A stretch of 64,000 bases of DNA from Azospira oryzae (GTDB lineage: Bacteria > Pseudomonadota > Gammaproteobacteria > Burkholderiales > Rhodocyclaceae), in NCBI RefSeq assembly GCF_004217225.1, contig NZ_SHKM01000001.1:1092137-1156136 (forward strand), given 5' to 3'. Below the pieces are notes generated by a model, which saw nothing but the letters and a program-made list of their open reading frames with translations, ran no database searches and was not told where the DNA came from. The translations under genes were made by a program, and so were the position numbers. Below are positions 28,481-36,168 of the stretch, piece by piece (position 1 is the first letter of the stretch; every line of letters begins with the position of its first letter).

Positions 28481-30322
28481 ATGCCTTCCTCCCTCACTTC
28501 CCTCCTCGCCGCCACCGACATTCCGGGCCACATGCTGGTCATCGCCCTGCTCCTGGCGGCCATCTGCACCGGTTTCATCTTCCGCTTCGTCCTGCCCGCC
28601 CTGGGCCTGGGCCGCCTCTTCCGCCGCACCATCGGGCAGCTGGAGCAACTGCGGGAGAGCGGCGGCAACCCCGATCCCCAGCAGATCGGCCGCGACATCA
28701 TGGGCGCCCCGCCCCTGGCCCACCTGTGGCGCGAATACGCCCAGACCCTACACCCGACCCGCACCGAGGCCGGCCCCCGCTGGCGCGCCACGGCCCTGGC
28801 GGAAAGCTTCCTCACCGAACAGGCCCTGGTGGATACGCCCCTGCGGGCCGAGTTCTACAAGCACCTGCCGGGCATCCTCACCGGCATCGGCATCCTCGGC
28901 ACTTTTTCCGGCCTCATCGTCGGCCTCACCCACTTCGAGGTTTCCGCCAGCGCCGACGTGGTGCGGGGCAGCCTCAGGGAGCTGATCCAGGGTGTCGGCC
29001 ATGCCTTCAAGATTTCCGCCATCGCCATCGGCCTGGCCATGCTCCTCACCTGGGTCGAAAAATCCCTGGTGGTGGCCCGCTACCGCCAGGTGGAACGGCT
29101 CAACCAGCTCATCGACAGTCTCTTCGACACCGGCATCGGCGAGGAATACCTGGCCCGCCTGGTGGGCGCCAGCGAGGGCGCCGCCCAGCAGGCGGCACAA
29201 CAGGCCGCCCAGCTGCGCCAGGCCCTGGTGGCGGAAATGCACCAGGCCATGGCCAGCCTGCTGGAGCAGCAGCAACAGGCCGGCCAGCGCCAGCTGGAGA
29301 ACATGACGGCGGGCCTGGCCGGCGCCGTCGGCGACAGCATCCGCGCGCCCCTGGAGCGCCTGACCCAGACTCTGGAACGGATGGAGGCCCAGCAGGGCAA
29401 GGCGGTGGCCGGCGGCATCAGCCAGGCCCTGGACGGCCTGCTGGGCAATGTGGGCCAGCAGATCGGCGAACAGCTGGGACGCCAGGAACGGGAGGCGGAG
29501 CAGCGCCAGGACCGCCTGCTGCAAAGCCTGGAAGCCACCGGCCAGCGTTTCGAGGCCAGCAGCCAGCGTCTGGAAAAAGCCATCCAGGAATCCATGGCCC
29601 AGCTGGCCGGCCAGCTCGCCCAGCAGGTGGCCGGCGTCTCCGAGGCCATCGGCGGCGGCCAGCAGGCCCAGCAGGAGCGCCTGACGGAGCAGACCGACAA
29701 GCTCATGGGCAAGGTGGCAGGCCATCTGCAGGGGGTCACCACGGAACTGAAAAATGCCGCCGCCATCCTGGAAGGCTGCGTCGCCAGCTTCAACCGGGCC
29801 GGCAGCCAGGCCATGGGCCAGCTCAGCGCCGGCGCCGAAGCCGTGCAACTGGCCTGCGGCGGTTTCGCCGCCGCCGGGCGCAGCTTCGACCACACCGCCC
29901 AGACCGTGGCCGAGGCCGGGCGTGCCATCCAGAGCGCCGCCGGCAGCCTGGCCGCCGCCAGCGCCGGCAACGGCCAGCTGCTGGAACAGCAGCACAAGGT
30001 CGGCGCCAGCCTGCGGGAACTGCTGCAGGAAGTGCAGGGCACGGTGGCCCTGGCCCAGCGGGAGGCCGCCCTCAACAGCGAGGTGGTGGGCCGCCTGGAA
30101 AGCGCCGCCCAGTCCCTCGCCCGGGCCGAGCAGCGGGCCGACGTCTATCTGCAGGGCGTCAGCGAGGTCCTGGCCAAGGCCCACGGCGCCTTCGCCGACA
30201 ACGTGGAGCGTTCCCTCAAGGCCGGCAACGCCCAGTTCCAGCGGGAGCTGGCCGAGGCCGTGGGCTACCTGAAGGACGCCATCGAACACCTGGGCGACGT
30301 CCTCGCCGACGGCAAGGGCTAA
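28481..30322 (+). CDS. zorA: ZorA-like MotA/ExbB-family motor protein with long coiled-coil tail
   Basis: 613 aa. TM1 (about residues 17-38) and a cytoplasmic loop lead to the conserved channel core: TM2 about 125-148 (HLPGILTGIGILGTFSGLIVGL) and TM3 about 170-195 (AFKISAIAIGLAMLLTWVEKSL). This pattern is that of MotA/TolQ/ExbB proton-channel subunits and of ZorA in Zorya anti-phage systems. Residues about 215-610 form a long Gln/Ala-rich, mostly helical tail that should project into the cytoplasm, as in ZorA. The next gene is a ZorB-like partner 9 bases downstream. Base composition matches the surrounding chromosome, so recent transfer is not evident. The start is chosen because an extended -10 overlaps the alternative GTG. 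Confidence 0.85.
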   Translation: MPSSLTSLLAATDIPGHMLVIALLLAAICTGFIFRFVLPALGLGRLFRRTIGQLEQLRESGGNPDPQQIGRDIMGAPPLAHLWREYAQTLHPTRTEAGPRWRATALAESFLTEQALVDTPLRAEFYKHLPGILTGIGILGTFSGLIVGLTHFEVSASADVVRGSLRELIQGVGHAFKISAIAIGLAMLLTWVEKSLVVARYRQVERLNQLIDSLFDTGIGEEYLARLVGASEGAAQQAAQQAAQLRQALVAEMHQAMASLLEQQQQAGQRQLENMTAGLAGAVGDSIRAPLERLTQTLERMEAQQGKAVAGGISQALDGLLGNVGQQIGEQLGRQEREAEQRQDRLLQSLEATGQRFEASSQRLEKAIQESMAQLAGQLAQQVAGVSEAIGGGQQAQQERLTEQTDKLMGKVAGHLQGVTTELKNAAAILEGCVASFNRAGSQAMGQLSAGAEAVQLACGGFAAAGRSFDHTAQTVAEAGRAIQSAAGSLAAASAGNGQLLEQQHKVGASLRELLQEVQGTVALAQREAALNSEVVGRLESAAQSLARAEQRADVYLQGVSEVLAKAHGAFADNVERSLKAGNAQFQRELAEAVGYLKDAIEHLGDVLADGKG

Positions 30323-30331
30323 ACCGCCGCC

Positions 30332-31051
30332 ATGATCGGACTCCTGCCCGGCAAACGCCGCGCCCGCCGCGAGGAAGGGGAAAAGCCCTTCTGGATTTCC
30401 TTTTCCGACCTCATGTCGGGCCTCATGGTGCTGTTCCTGGTGGCCATGACCGTGGCCCTGCTGGCGGTCACCCACGAGATTTCCGAAAGCGAGCGGGAAA
30501 AGACCCGGCGCGAGGAAGACATCCGGGAGGTGCTGCAGCGGGTGCGGGACATGACCCGGGACTTCCCCGGCGTCACCCTGCGTGGCCAGTCCGTGGACTT
30601 CGGCGAACGGGCCCGCTTCGACACCAACAGCCACAAGCTCTCCGCCGAACAGGCCCGCCTGCTGCGGCAACTGGTGCCGAAGATCCTGGCCCTGGCCCGG
30701 GACCCGGTGGCCGGCAAATGGCTGAAGCAGATCGTGGTCGAGGGCTTCGCCGACGCCCGGGGCAGCTATCTGTACAACCTCAATCTCAGCCTGCAGCGCT
30801 CGGAGCGGGTCCTCTGCGCCCTCCTCGCCAGCCCGGCCGGCAGCGCCGACGCCCTCTCGGAGACGGACCAGCAGACGGTGCGGGAACTGTTCCTGGTGGG
30901 CGGCTCCTCCTTCAATTTCCAGAAGGCCAGCGCCGAGGAAAGCCGCCGCATCGAACTGCGCCTGGAATTCCGCGATCTCGGCGAACGGGCTCCGGCCCTG
31001 CGGCCGCGGCTCCAGGAGGGGGACAGCCGCTGCCCCCTGGATGCCCCGTGA
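30332..31051 (+). CDS. zorB: ZorB-like OmpA/MotB-family stator protein
   Basis: 239 aa. One N-terminal transmembrane helix begins PFWISFSDLMSGLMVLF; D26 corresponds to the proton-carrying aspartate of MotB-type stators. A short coiled coil (SESEREKTRREEDIREVL) links it to an OmpA-like peptidoglycan-binding domain (about 85-220) with RFDTNSHKLS, VEGFADARG and NLNLSLQRSERV. ZorB plugs and anchors the ZorA channel to form a proton-driven motor in Zorya systems. It overlaps the third gene by 4 bases (GTGA), so all three are translationally linked. Confidence 0.87.
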   Translation: MIGLLPGKRRARREEGEKPFWISFSDLMSGLMVLFLVAMTVALLAVTHEISESEREKTRREEDIREVLQRVRDMTRDFPGVTLRGQSVDFGERARFDTNSHKLSAEQARLLRQLVPKILALARDPVAGKWLKQIVVEGFADARGSYLYNLNLSLQRSERVLCALLASPAGSADALSETDQQTVRELFLVGGSSFNFQKASAEESRRIELRLEFRDLGERAPALRPRLQEGDSRCPLDAP

Positions 31052-31575
31052 GCCAAACCGGCAGCGACCTGCAGGCCCTCGCCCTGGCCCTGGGGGAGCC
31101 CTGCCCCAGGCTGGACCCGGCAGCCGACCCCGCCAATCCGGCGCCCATGACCCGGGCCCTGCAGCGTATTCGCCTGGCCTTCGGCGACAGCGGCGCCCTG
31201 GCCGCCTCGCCCCGCTCCGCCCGGGCCCTGCTGGCCTTCCGCAGCGGCGACAGACTGCGCTTCATCGATCTCAAATACCTGTGCCACGCCGTGGACCGGC
31301 CCAATCCCTGGGACGGCCGGCGCCTGCTGCAGGACGCCCAGCTCCTGCAACGGCTGCTGCAGCAGGTGGATGCCTGGCAGGGCGAGCCCCGCCGCTTCCG
31401 CCAGTGCTACCGGGGCCTGCTGCAGGCCTACAGCGGAGCGGCGGCCGGCCCCGGCCGGACCCTGCTGGGCGATTATCTGCGGCGGCACCGGCAGTACGTC
31501 GCCGCATCCCAGCCGCCCCTGGAATGGACCCGGGAGCTGGCCCGGCACCCGGCCCTGGCCGATGGCAAAGACTGA
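31048..31575 (+). CDS. short ZorC-like (EH-signature-like) third protein
   Basis: 175 aa starting at a GTG that overlaps the zorB stop by 4 bases (GTGA). It is soluble, helical and Leu/Arg-rich. The stretch RFIDLKYLCHAV...RRFRQCYRGLLQAYSG resembles the front of EH-signature proteins such as ZorC, and the end (PPLEWTRELARHPALADGKD) stops where full ZorC proteins, which are several hundred residues long, would continue. No continuation exists in any frame: a strong terminator starts 11 bases after the stop and an unrelated gene faces it. It is either a truncated zorC or a complete compact effector. No ZorD helicase or ZorE nuclease is nearby. Family assignment is by eye and moderate. Confidence 0.7.
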   Translation: MSQTGSDLQALALALGEPCPRLDPAADPANPAPMTRALQRIRLAFGDSGALAASPRSARALLAFRSGDRLRFIDLKYLCHAVDRPNPWDGRRLLQDAQLLQRLLQQVDAWQGEPRRFRQCYRGLLQAYSGAAAGPGRTLLGDYLRRHRQYVAASQPPLEWTRELARHPALADGKD

Positions 31576-31586
31576 GGCACAAAAGC

Positions 31587-31619
31587 AGAACGGCGCACCG
31601 AGGTGCGCCGTTCTTTTTT
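31587..31619 (+). terminator. rho-independent terminator of the zor operon
   Basis: A 13-base stem (AGAACGGCGCACC/GGTGCGCCGTTCT) with a 2-base apex, followed by a run of T, begins 11 bases after the third zor gene. This clean end suggests that the three-gene operon is complete as it stands. Confidence 0.92.
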
Positions 31620-31634
31620 CCCGCCGCTGCGGTT

Positions 31635-31955
31635 TCAGTAACCGATGATGAAATCGGCCACATCCACCCGCACCGTATCGCGGCCCAGGGCCAGGGCGGC
31701 GTTACGGGTGAAGTCCTTGGCCCAGCCGCCGGCCTCGGCGAAGCGGGCTTCGCCGCCGTACTTGGCGACGTTGAGTACCTTGTCGATGATCAGGACCTTG
31801 CCCACCGGATTGGAGGGTTCGCATTCCAGGGTGACGAATTCCTTGTCGAACCAGCGACGGGCCTCTTCCGCGGTCTGGCCGCCGAGGTCTGCCTGGGTGA
31901 ACTTGAATTCGTACTCCTTGCCTTTGCCGAAAACGACAATGACGGTGTGGGACAT
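31635..31955 (-). CDS. conserved small hypothetical protein
   Basis: 106 aa, not recognised. The sequence starts MSHTVIVVFGKGKEYEFKF and alternates beta-prone and charged segments, with no signal peptide, membrane helix or cysteine pair. The ATG at 31955 has a good GGAG site 5 bases upstream. Coding is supported by codon bias and the ribosome site. It converges on the zor operon and is separated from it by the zor terminator. Promoter-like TACAAT lies on the minus strand at 31978-31983. I suggest no function. Confidence 0.75.
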   Translation of the reverse strand: MSHTVIVVFGKGKEYEFKFTQADLGGQTAEEARRWFDKEFVTLECEPSNPVGKVLIIDKVLNVAKYGGEARFAEAGGWAKDFTRNAALALGRDTVRVDVADFIIGY

Positions 31956-32114
31956 GGATCTCCTCCATAAGGTTAGAATTGTACGGTCTATTCTATGCCC
32001 TTTTCCGTACGCTGTGGAATGGTCCACAATGCGTCCTCGATCCTGCCTTGGCGGCCCCTTCCCTCGCGGGAAGAAAGCCGCCGGCAAAGATCATTTTACG
32101 AATGTAAACAGCCC

Positions 32115-32327
32115 ATGACCCTGAGCGACGACGAGGCCGGCATCATCCGCGGCCGGCTGCACGAGCTGGAAGTGGAACACCGGGACCTGGACCTGGTGAT
32201 CGAACACCTCACCGCCAACCCGCCGCCGGACCAGCTCCTGGTGCGGCGCCTGAAAAAGCGCAAGCTGCAGCTCAAGGACCGCATCAGGCTGCTGGAAGAC
32301 ATGCTGCTGCCGGACATGCCGGCCTGA
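32115..32327 (+). CDS. YdcH/DUF465-type small protein
   Basis: 70 aa highly charged, fully helical protein (MTLSDDEAGIIRGRLHELEVEHRDL...RRLKKRKLQLKDRIRLLEDM). The paired-helix layout, the length and the L-x-E-H-RxLDL and KKRKLxLKD motifs match the DUF465/YdcH family, which has no settled role. An open frame extends 40 codons upstream, but without homology. It ends 36 bases before metY and may share its transcript. Confidence 0.82.
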   Translation: MTLSDDEAGIIRGRLHELEVEHRDLDLVIEHLTANPPPDQLLVRRLKKRKLQLKDRIRLLEDMLLPDMPA

Positions 32328-32363
32328 CAGCCCAAGAACAACGAGACCCTCAGGAGAACGCCC

Positions 32364-33665
32364 ATGGCCGGTAAGGACGGCTACACCCTCGACACCCTGG
32401 CCCTGCACGCCGGCCAGGTGCCCGACCCGCAGTACGGCGCCCGCGCCACCCCGATCTACCTGTCCACCTCCTTCGTCTTCAAGGATTCCGACCAGGCCGC
32501 CGCCCTCTTCAACATGGAACGGGCCGGTCACGTCTATTCCCGCATTTCCAATCCCACCGTGTCGGTGCTGGAGGAGCGCATCGCCGCCCTGGAAGGCGGC
32601 GTCGGCGCCATCGCCACCGCCAGCGGCCAGGCCGCCATGCACCTGGCCGTGGCCACCCTGATGGGGGCCGGCAGCCACATCGTCGCCTCCGGCGCCCTCT
32701 ACGGCGGCAGCCACAACCTGCTGGACTACACCCTGCGCCGCTTCGGCATCGAGACCACCTTCGTTCCCACCCGGGACGTGGATGCCTGGCGCGCCGCCAT
32801 CCGCCCCAACACCCGCCTGCTCTTCGGCGAGACCCTGGGCAACCCGGGCCTGGACGTGCTGGACATTCCCCGCATTTCCGCCCTGGCCCACGAACACGGC
32901 CTGCCCCTGCTGGTGGATTCCACCTTCACCAGCCCCTACCTGCTGAAGCCCTTCGAGCACGGCGCCGACCTGGTCTTCCACTCCGCCACCAAGTTCCTCT
33001 GCGGCCACGGCACCGCCGTCGGCGGCGTGCTGGTGGATTCGGGCAATTTCGATTGGGAAGCCTCCGGTAAATTCCCCACCCTGACCGAGCCCTACGACGG
33101 TTTCCACGGCATGGACTTCGCCGAGGAATCCACCGTCGCCGCCTTCCTGCTGCGGGCCCGACGCGAAGGCCTGCGCGACTTCGGCGCCTGCATGAGCCCC
33201 ATGAACGCCTTCCAGATCCTGCAGGGCGTCGAAACCCTGCCCCTGCGCATGCAGCGCCATGTGGAAAACGCCCGCAAGCTGGTGGATTTCCTCGTTGCCC
33301 ACGAGGCTGTGGAAAGCGTCGCCTACCCGGGCCTGGAAAGCCACCCGGACCATGCCCTGGCCCAGAAGCTATTGCCCCGCGGCTGCGGCTCCGTCTTCAG
33401 TTTCAGCGTCAAGGGCGGCCGCCCCGCCGGCAAGAAATTCATCGAGACCCTGAAGCTCTTCTCCCACCTGGCCAATGTGGGCGATGCCAAGTCACTGGTG
33501 ATCCACCCGGCCTCCACCACCCACTTCCGCATGTCCGACGAGGCCCTGCTGGCGGCCGGCATCGGCGCCGGCACCATCCGCCTCTCGGTGGGCCTGGAAG
33601 ATGCGGACGACCTCATCGAAGACCTATCCCGGGGCCTGGCCGCTGCGGCCAAGGCTGCGGCGTAA
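32364..33665 (+). CDS. metY: O-acetylhomoserine aminocarboxypropyltransferase
   Basis: 433 aa PLP enzyme of the Cys/Met-metabolism family. The PLP lysine is K210 in HSATKFLCGHG; the N-terminal LDTLALHAGQ, the YSRISNPT block and the SATKF region together with the length over 420 residues favour O-acetylhomoserine sulfhydrylase (MetY) over MetB or MetC. It makes homocysteine (direct sulfhydrylation) or methionine from O-acetylhomoserine. CAGGAG precedes the ATG. The alpha/beta hydrolase gene follows after 10 bases. Confidence 0.94.
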   Translation: MAGKDGYTLDTLALHAGQVPDPQYGARATPIYLSTSFVFKDSDQAAALFNMERAGHVYSRISNPTVSVLEERIAALEGGVGAIATASGQAAMHLAVATLMGAGSHIVASGALYGGSHNLLDYTLRRFGIETTFVPTRDVDAWRAAIRPNTRLLFGETLGNPGLDVLDIPRISALAHEHGLPLLVDSTFTSPYLLKPFEHGADLVFHSATKFLCGHGTAVGGVLVDSGNFDWEASGKFPTLTEPYDGFHGMDFAEESTVAAFLLRARREGLRDFGACMSPMNAFQILQGVETLPLRMQRHVENARKLVDFLVAHEAVESVAYPGLESHPDHALAQKLLPRGCGSVFSFSVKGGRPAGKKFIETLKLFSHLANVGDAKSLVIHPASTTHFRMSDEALLAAGIGAGTIRLSVGLEDADDLIEDLSRGLAAAAKAAA

Positions 33666-33675
33666 GGAGGGGGCC

Positions 33676-34461
33676 ATGGAACTGATCGTCCGCGACACCA
33701 AGATTTACGCCTACACCGGCGGCAAGACCTTCGACCCGCAAAAGCCCGCCCTGGTCTTCCTCCACGGCGCCGCCAACGACCACACGGTGTGGGGCCTGCA
33801 GAGCCGCTATTTCGCCAACCACGGCTACAGCGTGCTGGCGGTGGACCTGCCCGGCCACGGCCGCTCCGGCGGCGAGCCCCTGGCTTCCATCGGCGCCCTG
33901 GCCGACTGGGTGGCCGACCTGCTGGACGCCGCCGGCGTGGAAAAAGCCGTGCTGGCCGGCCACTCCATGGGCTCCCTGACCGCCCTGGAAGCCGCCGCCC
34001 GCCACCCCGGCCGCATCGGCAAGATCGCCCTGCTCGGCAGCGCCGTGCCCATGGCCGTCTCCGAACAGCTCCTGGCCGCCGCCAAGGACAAGCCGGAAAA
34101 GGCCTACCGCATGATCAACCAATGGTCCAACGCCCAGGGCCTGGGCGGCAACACCGTGCCCGGCGCCTGGCAGCCCGGGGCCAGCCTGGCCCTGATGCGC
34201 CGCGCTCGGGCCGGCTCCCTGTTCGTCGACCTGTCCAACTGCAACGACTACCAGACCGGTCTGGAAGCCGCCGCCAAGGTGCAATGCCCTGCCCTGCTGG
34301 TGATCGCCAAGCGGGACCTGATGACCCCGCCCCGGGCCGCCGGCGACCTGGCAAAAGCCCTCAAGGACGTACGCAAGGCCGAGATCGACGGCGCCGGCCA
34401 TGCCATGATGGCGGAACAGCCGGACCGGGTGCTCGATGCCCTGCGGGCCTTCCTCCTCTGA
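33676..34461 (+). CDS. alpha/beta fold hydrolase
   Basis: 261 aa cytoplasmic hydrolase. FLHGAANDHTVW supplies the oxyanion-hole HG, the nucleophile is S97 in GHSMGS, with likely D214 (KRDLMTPP) and H242 (GAGHAMM), a complete catalytic triad. AAGGAGG lies just before the ATG. It is 10 bases after metY, so it may be involved with activated homoserine esters or just share the transcript; it is too short and lacks the motifs for MetX. The substrate is unknown. Confidence 0.9.
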   Translation: MELIVRDTKIYAYTGGKTFDPQKPALVFLHGAANDHTVWGLQSRYFANHGYSVLAVDLPGHGRSGGEPLASIGALADWVADLLDAAGVEKAVLAGHSMGSLTALEAAARHPGRIGKIALLGSAVPMAVSEQLLAAAKDKPEKAYRMINQWSNAQGLGGNTVPGAWQPGASLALMRRARAGSLFVDLSNCNDYQTGLEAAAKVQCPALLVIAKRDLMTPPRAAGDLAKALKDVRKAEIDGAGHAMMAEQPDRVLDALRAFLL

Positions 34462-34483
34462 CCATTGCCAAGGGACCACTGTC

Positions 34484-34996
34484 ATGAACGCCAACGCCCT
34501 GCCCCATCGCCTGCTCCGCCCGCTGCAGATCCTCGCCGGCCTGATGCTGGCCGGGGCGTTGCTGGCGGCCCCGGTCCAGGCCCAGGAGATCTACCAGGCC
34601 AAGAGCCAGACCCTCTACCTGCCCATCTATTCCCACCTCTGGCACGGCAACCTGGACAAGAGCGGCAATCCGGACAAGTCCTACCTGTCGGCCCTGGTCA
34701 GCGTGCGCAACACGGATACGAAGAACCCCATCAAGGTGCTCTCTGCCCGCTACTACGACACGGATGGCAAGCTGCTCAAGGATTTCGTGCCCAAGGTGCG
34801 CACCATTCCGCCCCTGGGCACCCTGGAGCTGTTCATCGAGCGGCGGGAGGACGAAGGCGGTTCCGGCGCCAACTTCCTCATCCGCTGGCAGGCCGAGGCC
34901 ACCGTGAACACGCCCCAGGTGGAAGCGGTGCATGTGGACCTCTACAGCACCAAGGCCCTCTCCTTCATCACCTCCGCCCGGCCCATCGCCGAGTAA
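34484..34996 (+). CDS. DUF3124 domain-containing exported protein
   Basis: 170 aa. A signal peptide (about residues 1-33, ending PVQA-QEI) is followed by a single domain typical of DUF3124 (QTLYLPIYSHLW, LVSVRNTDTKNPIKVLSARYYD, and IERREDEGGSGANFLIRW). The fold is probably a beta sandwich in the periplasm; no biochemical role is established for the family. The start is 23 bases after the hydrolase gene, with AGGG upstream. Last gene of the metY group. Confidence 0.87.
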   Translation: MNANALPHRLLRPLQILAGLMLAGALLAAPVQAQEIYQAKSQTLYLPIYSHLWHGNLDKSGNPDKSYLSALVSVRNTDTKNPIKVLSARYYDTDGKLLKDFVPKVRTIPPLGTLELFIERREDEGGSGANFLIRWQAEATVNTPQVEAVHVDLYSTKALSFITSARPIAE

Positions 34997-35053
34997 GCCC
35001 GCTGCCACCAGGCCCATGCCCCGGGCACGACACCGGGGCATGGCCGGAGCGCC

Positions 35054-35941
35054 TTATCCGGCGCGCCTCTCCGGCATGACCGGGCTGCGCACCAGGACTA
35101 CCACCGCGCCCAGGATGAGGGCGCCGCCGGCCAACTGCCAGCCCCCCACCGCCTCTCCGAGAAACAGGGCCGCCAGCACCAGGGTCACCACCGGCTCCAG
35201 GGTGGACAGGGTGGCCGCATCCGCCGCCCCCAGCTTGGCCATGCCGGCGAAGAACCCCACCATGCCGACGATGGTGGAAAACACCACGATCCCCAGCACC
35301 GCCGCCCATCCCGCCAGGGAAGCCGGCCACGGCGAGGCGGCATGAAAAGCCAGCACGCCGAACACCACCGCCGCCGCCAGCATGATCACGGCAGCCGAGG
35401 CCAGGGCCCCGGCCCGGGCCGTCAGGCGCTCTCCGGCCAGGATATAGACCGAGTAGATGAGGGCTGCCGCCAGGCCCAGGCCGATGCCCAGGGGCGTGCC
35501 CGCCAGGCTGCCGCCGATGGTCAGCAGGGTGCCGACGAAGGCGGCCCCCACCGCCAGCAGCTTGCGCCTGCTGAGCCGCTGGCGCCCCAGCAGGGCCGCG
35601 AGCAAGGTCACCAGCACCGGATAGAGATAGAGCAGCACCGCCGTGAGTCCGGCCGAGGCATGGCGCAGGGCGGCAAAGTAGCAGTAGGACTGGCCCACGT
35701 AGCCGATCCCGCCCATGGCCGCCAGCCCGGGCCAGAGGGCCGGGGCCGGCCAGGCCTGGCGCCGCCAGCGCAGGATCAGGGCGAGGCAGGCTCCGCCCAG
35801 GGCAAAGCGCAGGAAGAGCAGGGTTTCCAGGCCGACGCCCTCGGCATAGGCCAGCTTGGCGAATATGGCCATGGCGCCGAAACCGGCGGCGGAAGCGGCA
35901 ATCCACAGCCCTCCGCGGAGACGCTGGGGCAATGCCCTCAT
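35054..35941 (-). CDS. DMT-family (EamA) transporter
   Basis: 295 aa inner-membrane protein with ten predicted helices arranged as two EamA repeats, typical of drug/metabolite exporters. The first repeat ends near SLAGTPLG and the second includes AVLGIVVFSTIVGMVGFFAGM and TLSTLEPVVTLVLAALFLGE, the classical EamA signature. The ATG at 35941 overlaps the stop of a 54-codon upstream gene by 4 bases. The substrate cannot be predicted. Confidence 0.92.
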   Translation of the reverse strand: MRALPQRLRGGLWIAASAAGFGAMAIFAKLAYAEGVGLETLLFLRFALGGACLALILRWRRQAWPAPALWPGLAAMGGIGYVGQSYCYFAALRHASAGLTAVLLYLYPVLVTLLAALLGRQRLSRRKLLAVGAAFVGTLLTIGGSLAGTPLGIGLGLAAALIYSVYILAGERLTARAGALASAAVIMLAAAVVFGVLAFHAASPWPASLAGWAAVLGIVVFSTIVGMVGFFAGMAKLGAADAATLSTLEPVVTLVLAALFLGEAVGGWQLAGGALILGAVVVLVRSPVMPERRAG

Positions 35942-36102
35942 GGCTGGCCGTCGTCGGCGGGGGGACGGTTTTGCGGCGGCCGGGCGAAGAGCCAGAAACA
36001 GGCGCCGAAAATGGCGGCGATGCCGATTTCCCAAAGGAAGGGGAAAGACCAGACGAGCAGGACGGAGGCGGCGATCACCGCCAGGAGCTTGAGCCAGACC
36101 AT
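35938..36102 (-). CDS. 54-aa small membrane protein overlapping the DMT transporter
   Basis: A short gene with ATG at 36102 and TGA overlapping the transporter ATG (ATGA). The product begins MVWLKLLAVIAASVLLVWS and continues with a second hydrophobic stretch (FPFLWEIGIAAIFGACFWLF), then a polar proline-rich tail, so it has one or two membrane segments. It has no recognised family. The exact 4-base coupling and hydrophobic pattern support a real gene; the weak ribosome site lowers confidence. It could assist or regulate the transporter. Confidence 0.6.
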   Translation of the reverse strand: MVWLKLLAVIAASVLLVWSFPFLWEIGIAAIFGACFWLFARPPQNRPPADDGQP

Positions 36103-36137
36103 GGGTGTGGAGCGGAAATGGAGTCAGGCTCCATTAT

Positions 36138-36159
36138 GCCCGCCCCGGACGGGGCGGGC
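36138..36159 (-). terminator. GC-rich hairpin after the phosphate transporter
   Basis: Perfect 9-base arms (GCCCGCCCC/GGGGCGGGC) with a 4-base loop sit 10 bases beyond the pit stop on the minus strand. There is little T afterwards, so it is a weak intrinsic terminator at best. Confidence 0.45.
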
Positions 36160-36168
36160 GGCGGGGAA

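Noticed and set aside
31576-31634. Frameshifted remainder of zorC or start of zorD after the short third zor gene
   Set aside because: Only 59 bases separate it from the opposing gene, most of them forming the terminator; no coding remnant is visible.
34997-35053. Possible further gene between DUF3124 and the DMT transporter
   Set aside because: The gap is only 57 bases between convergent stops and shows no start or ribosome site.
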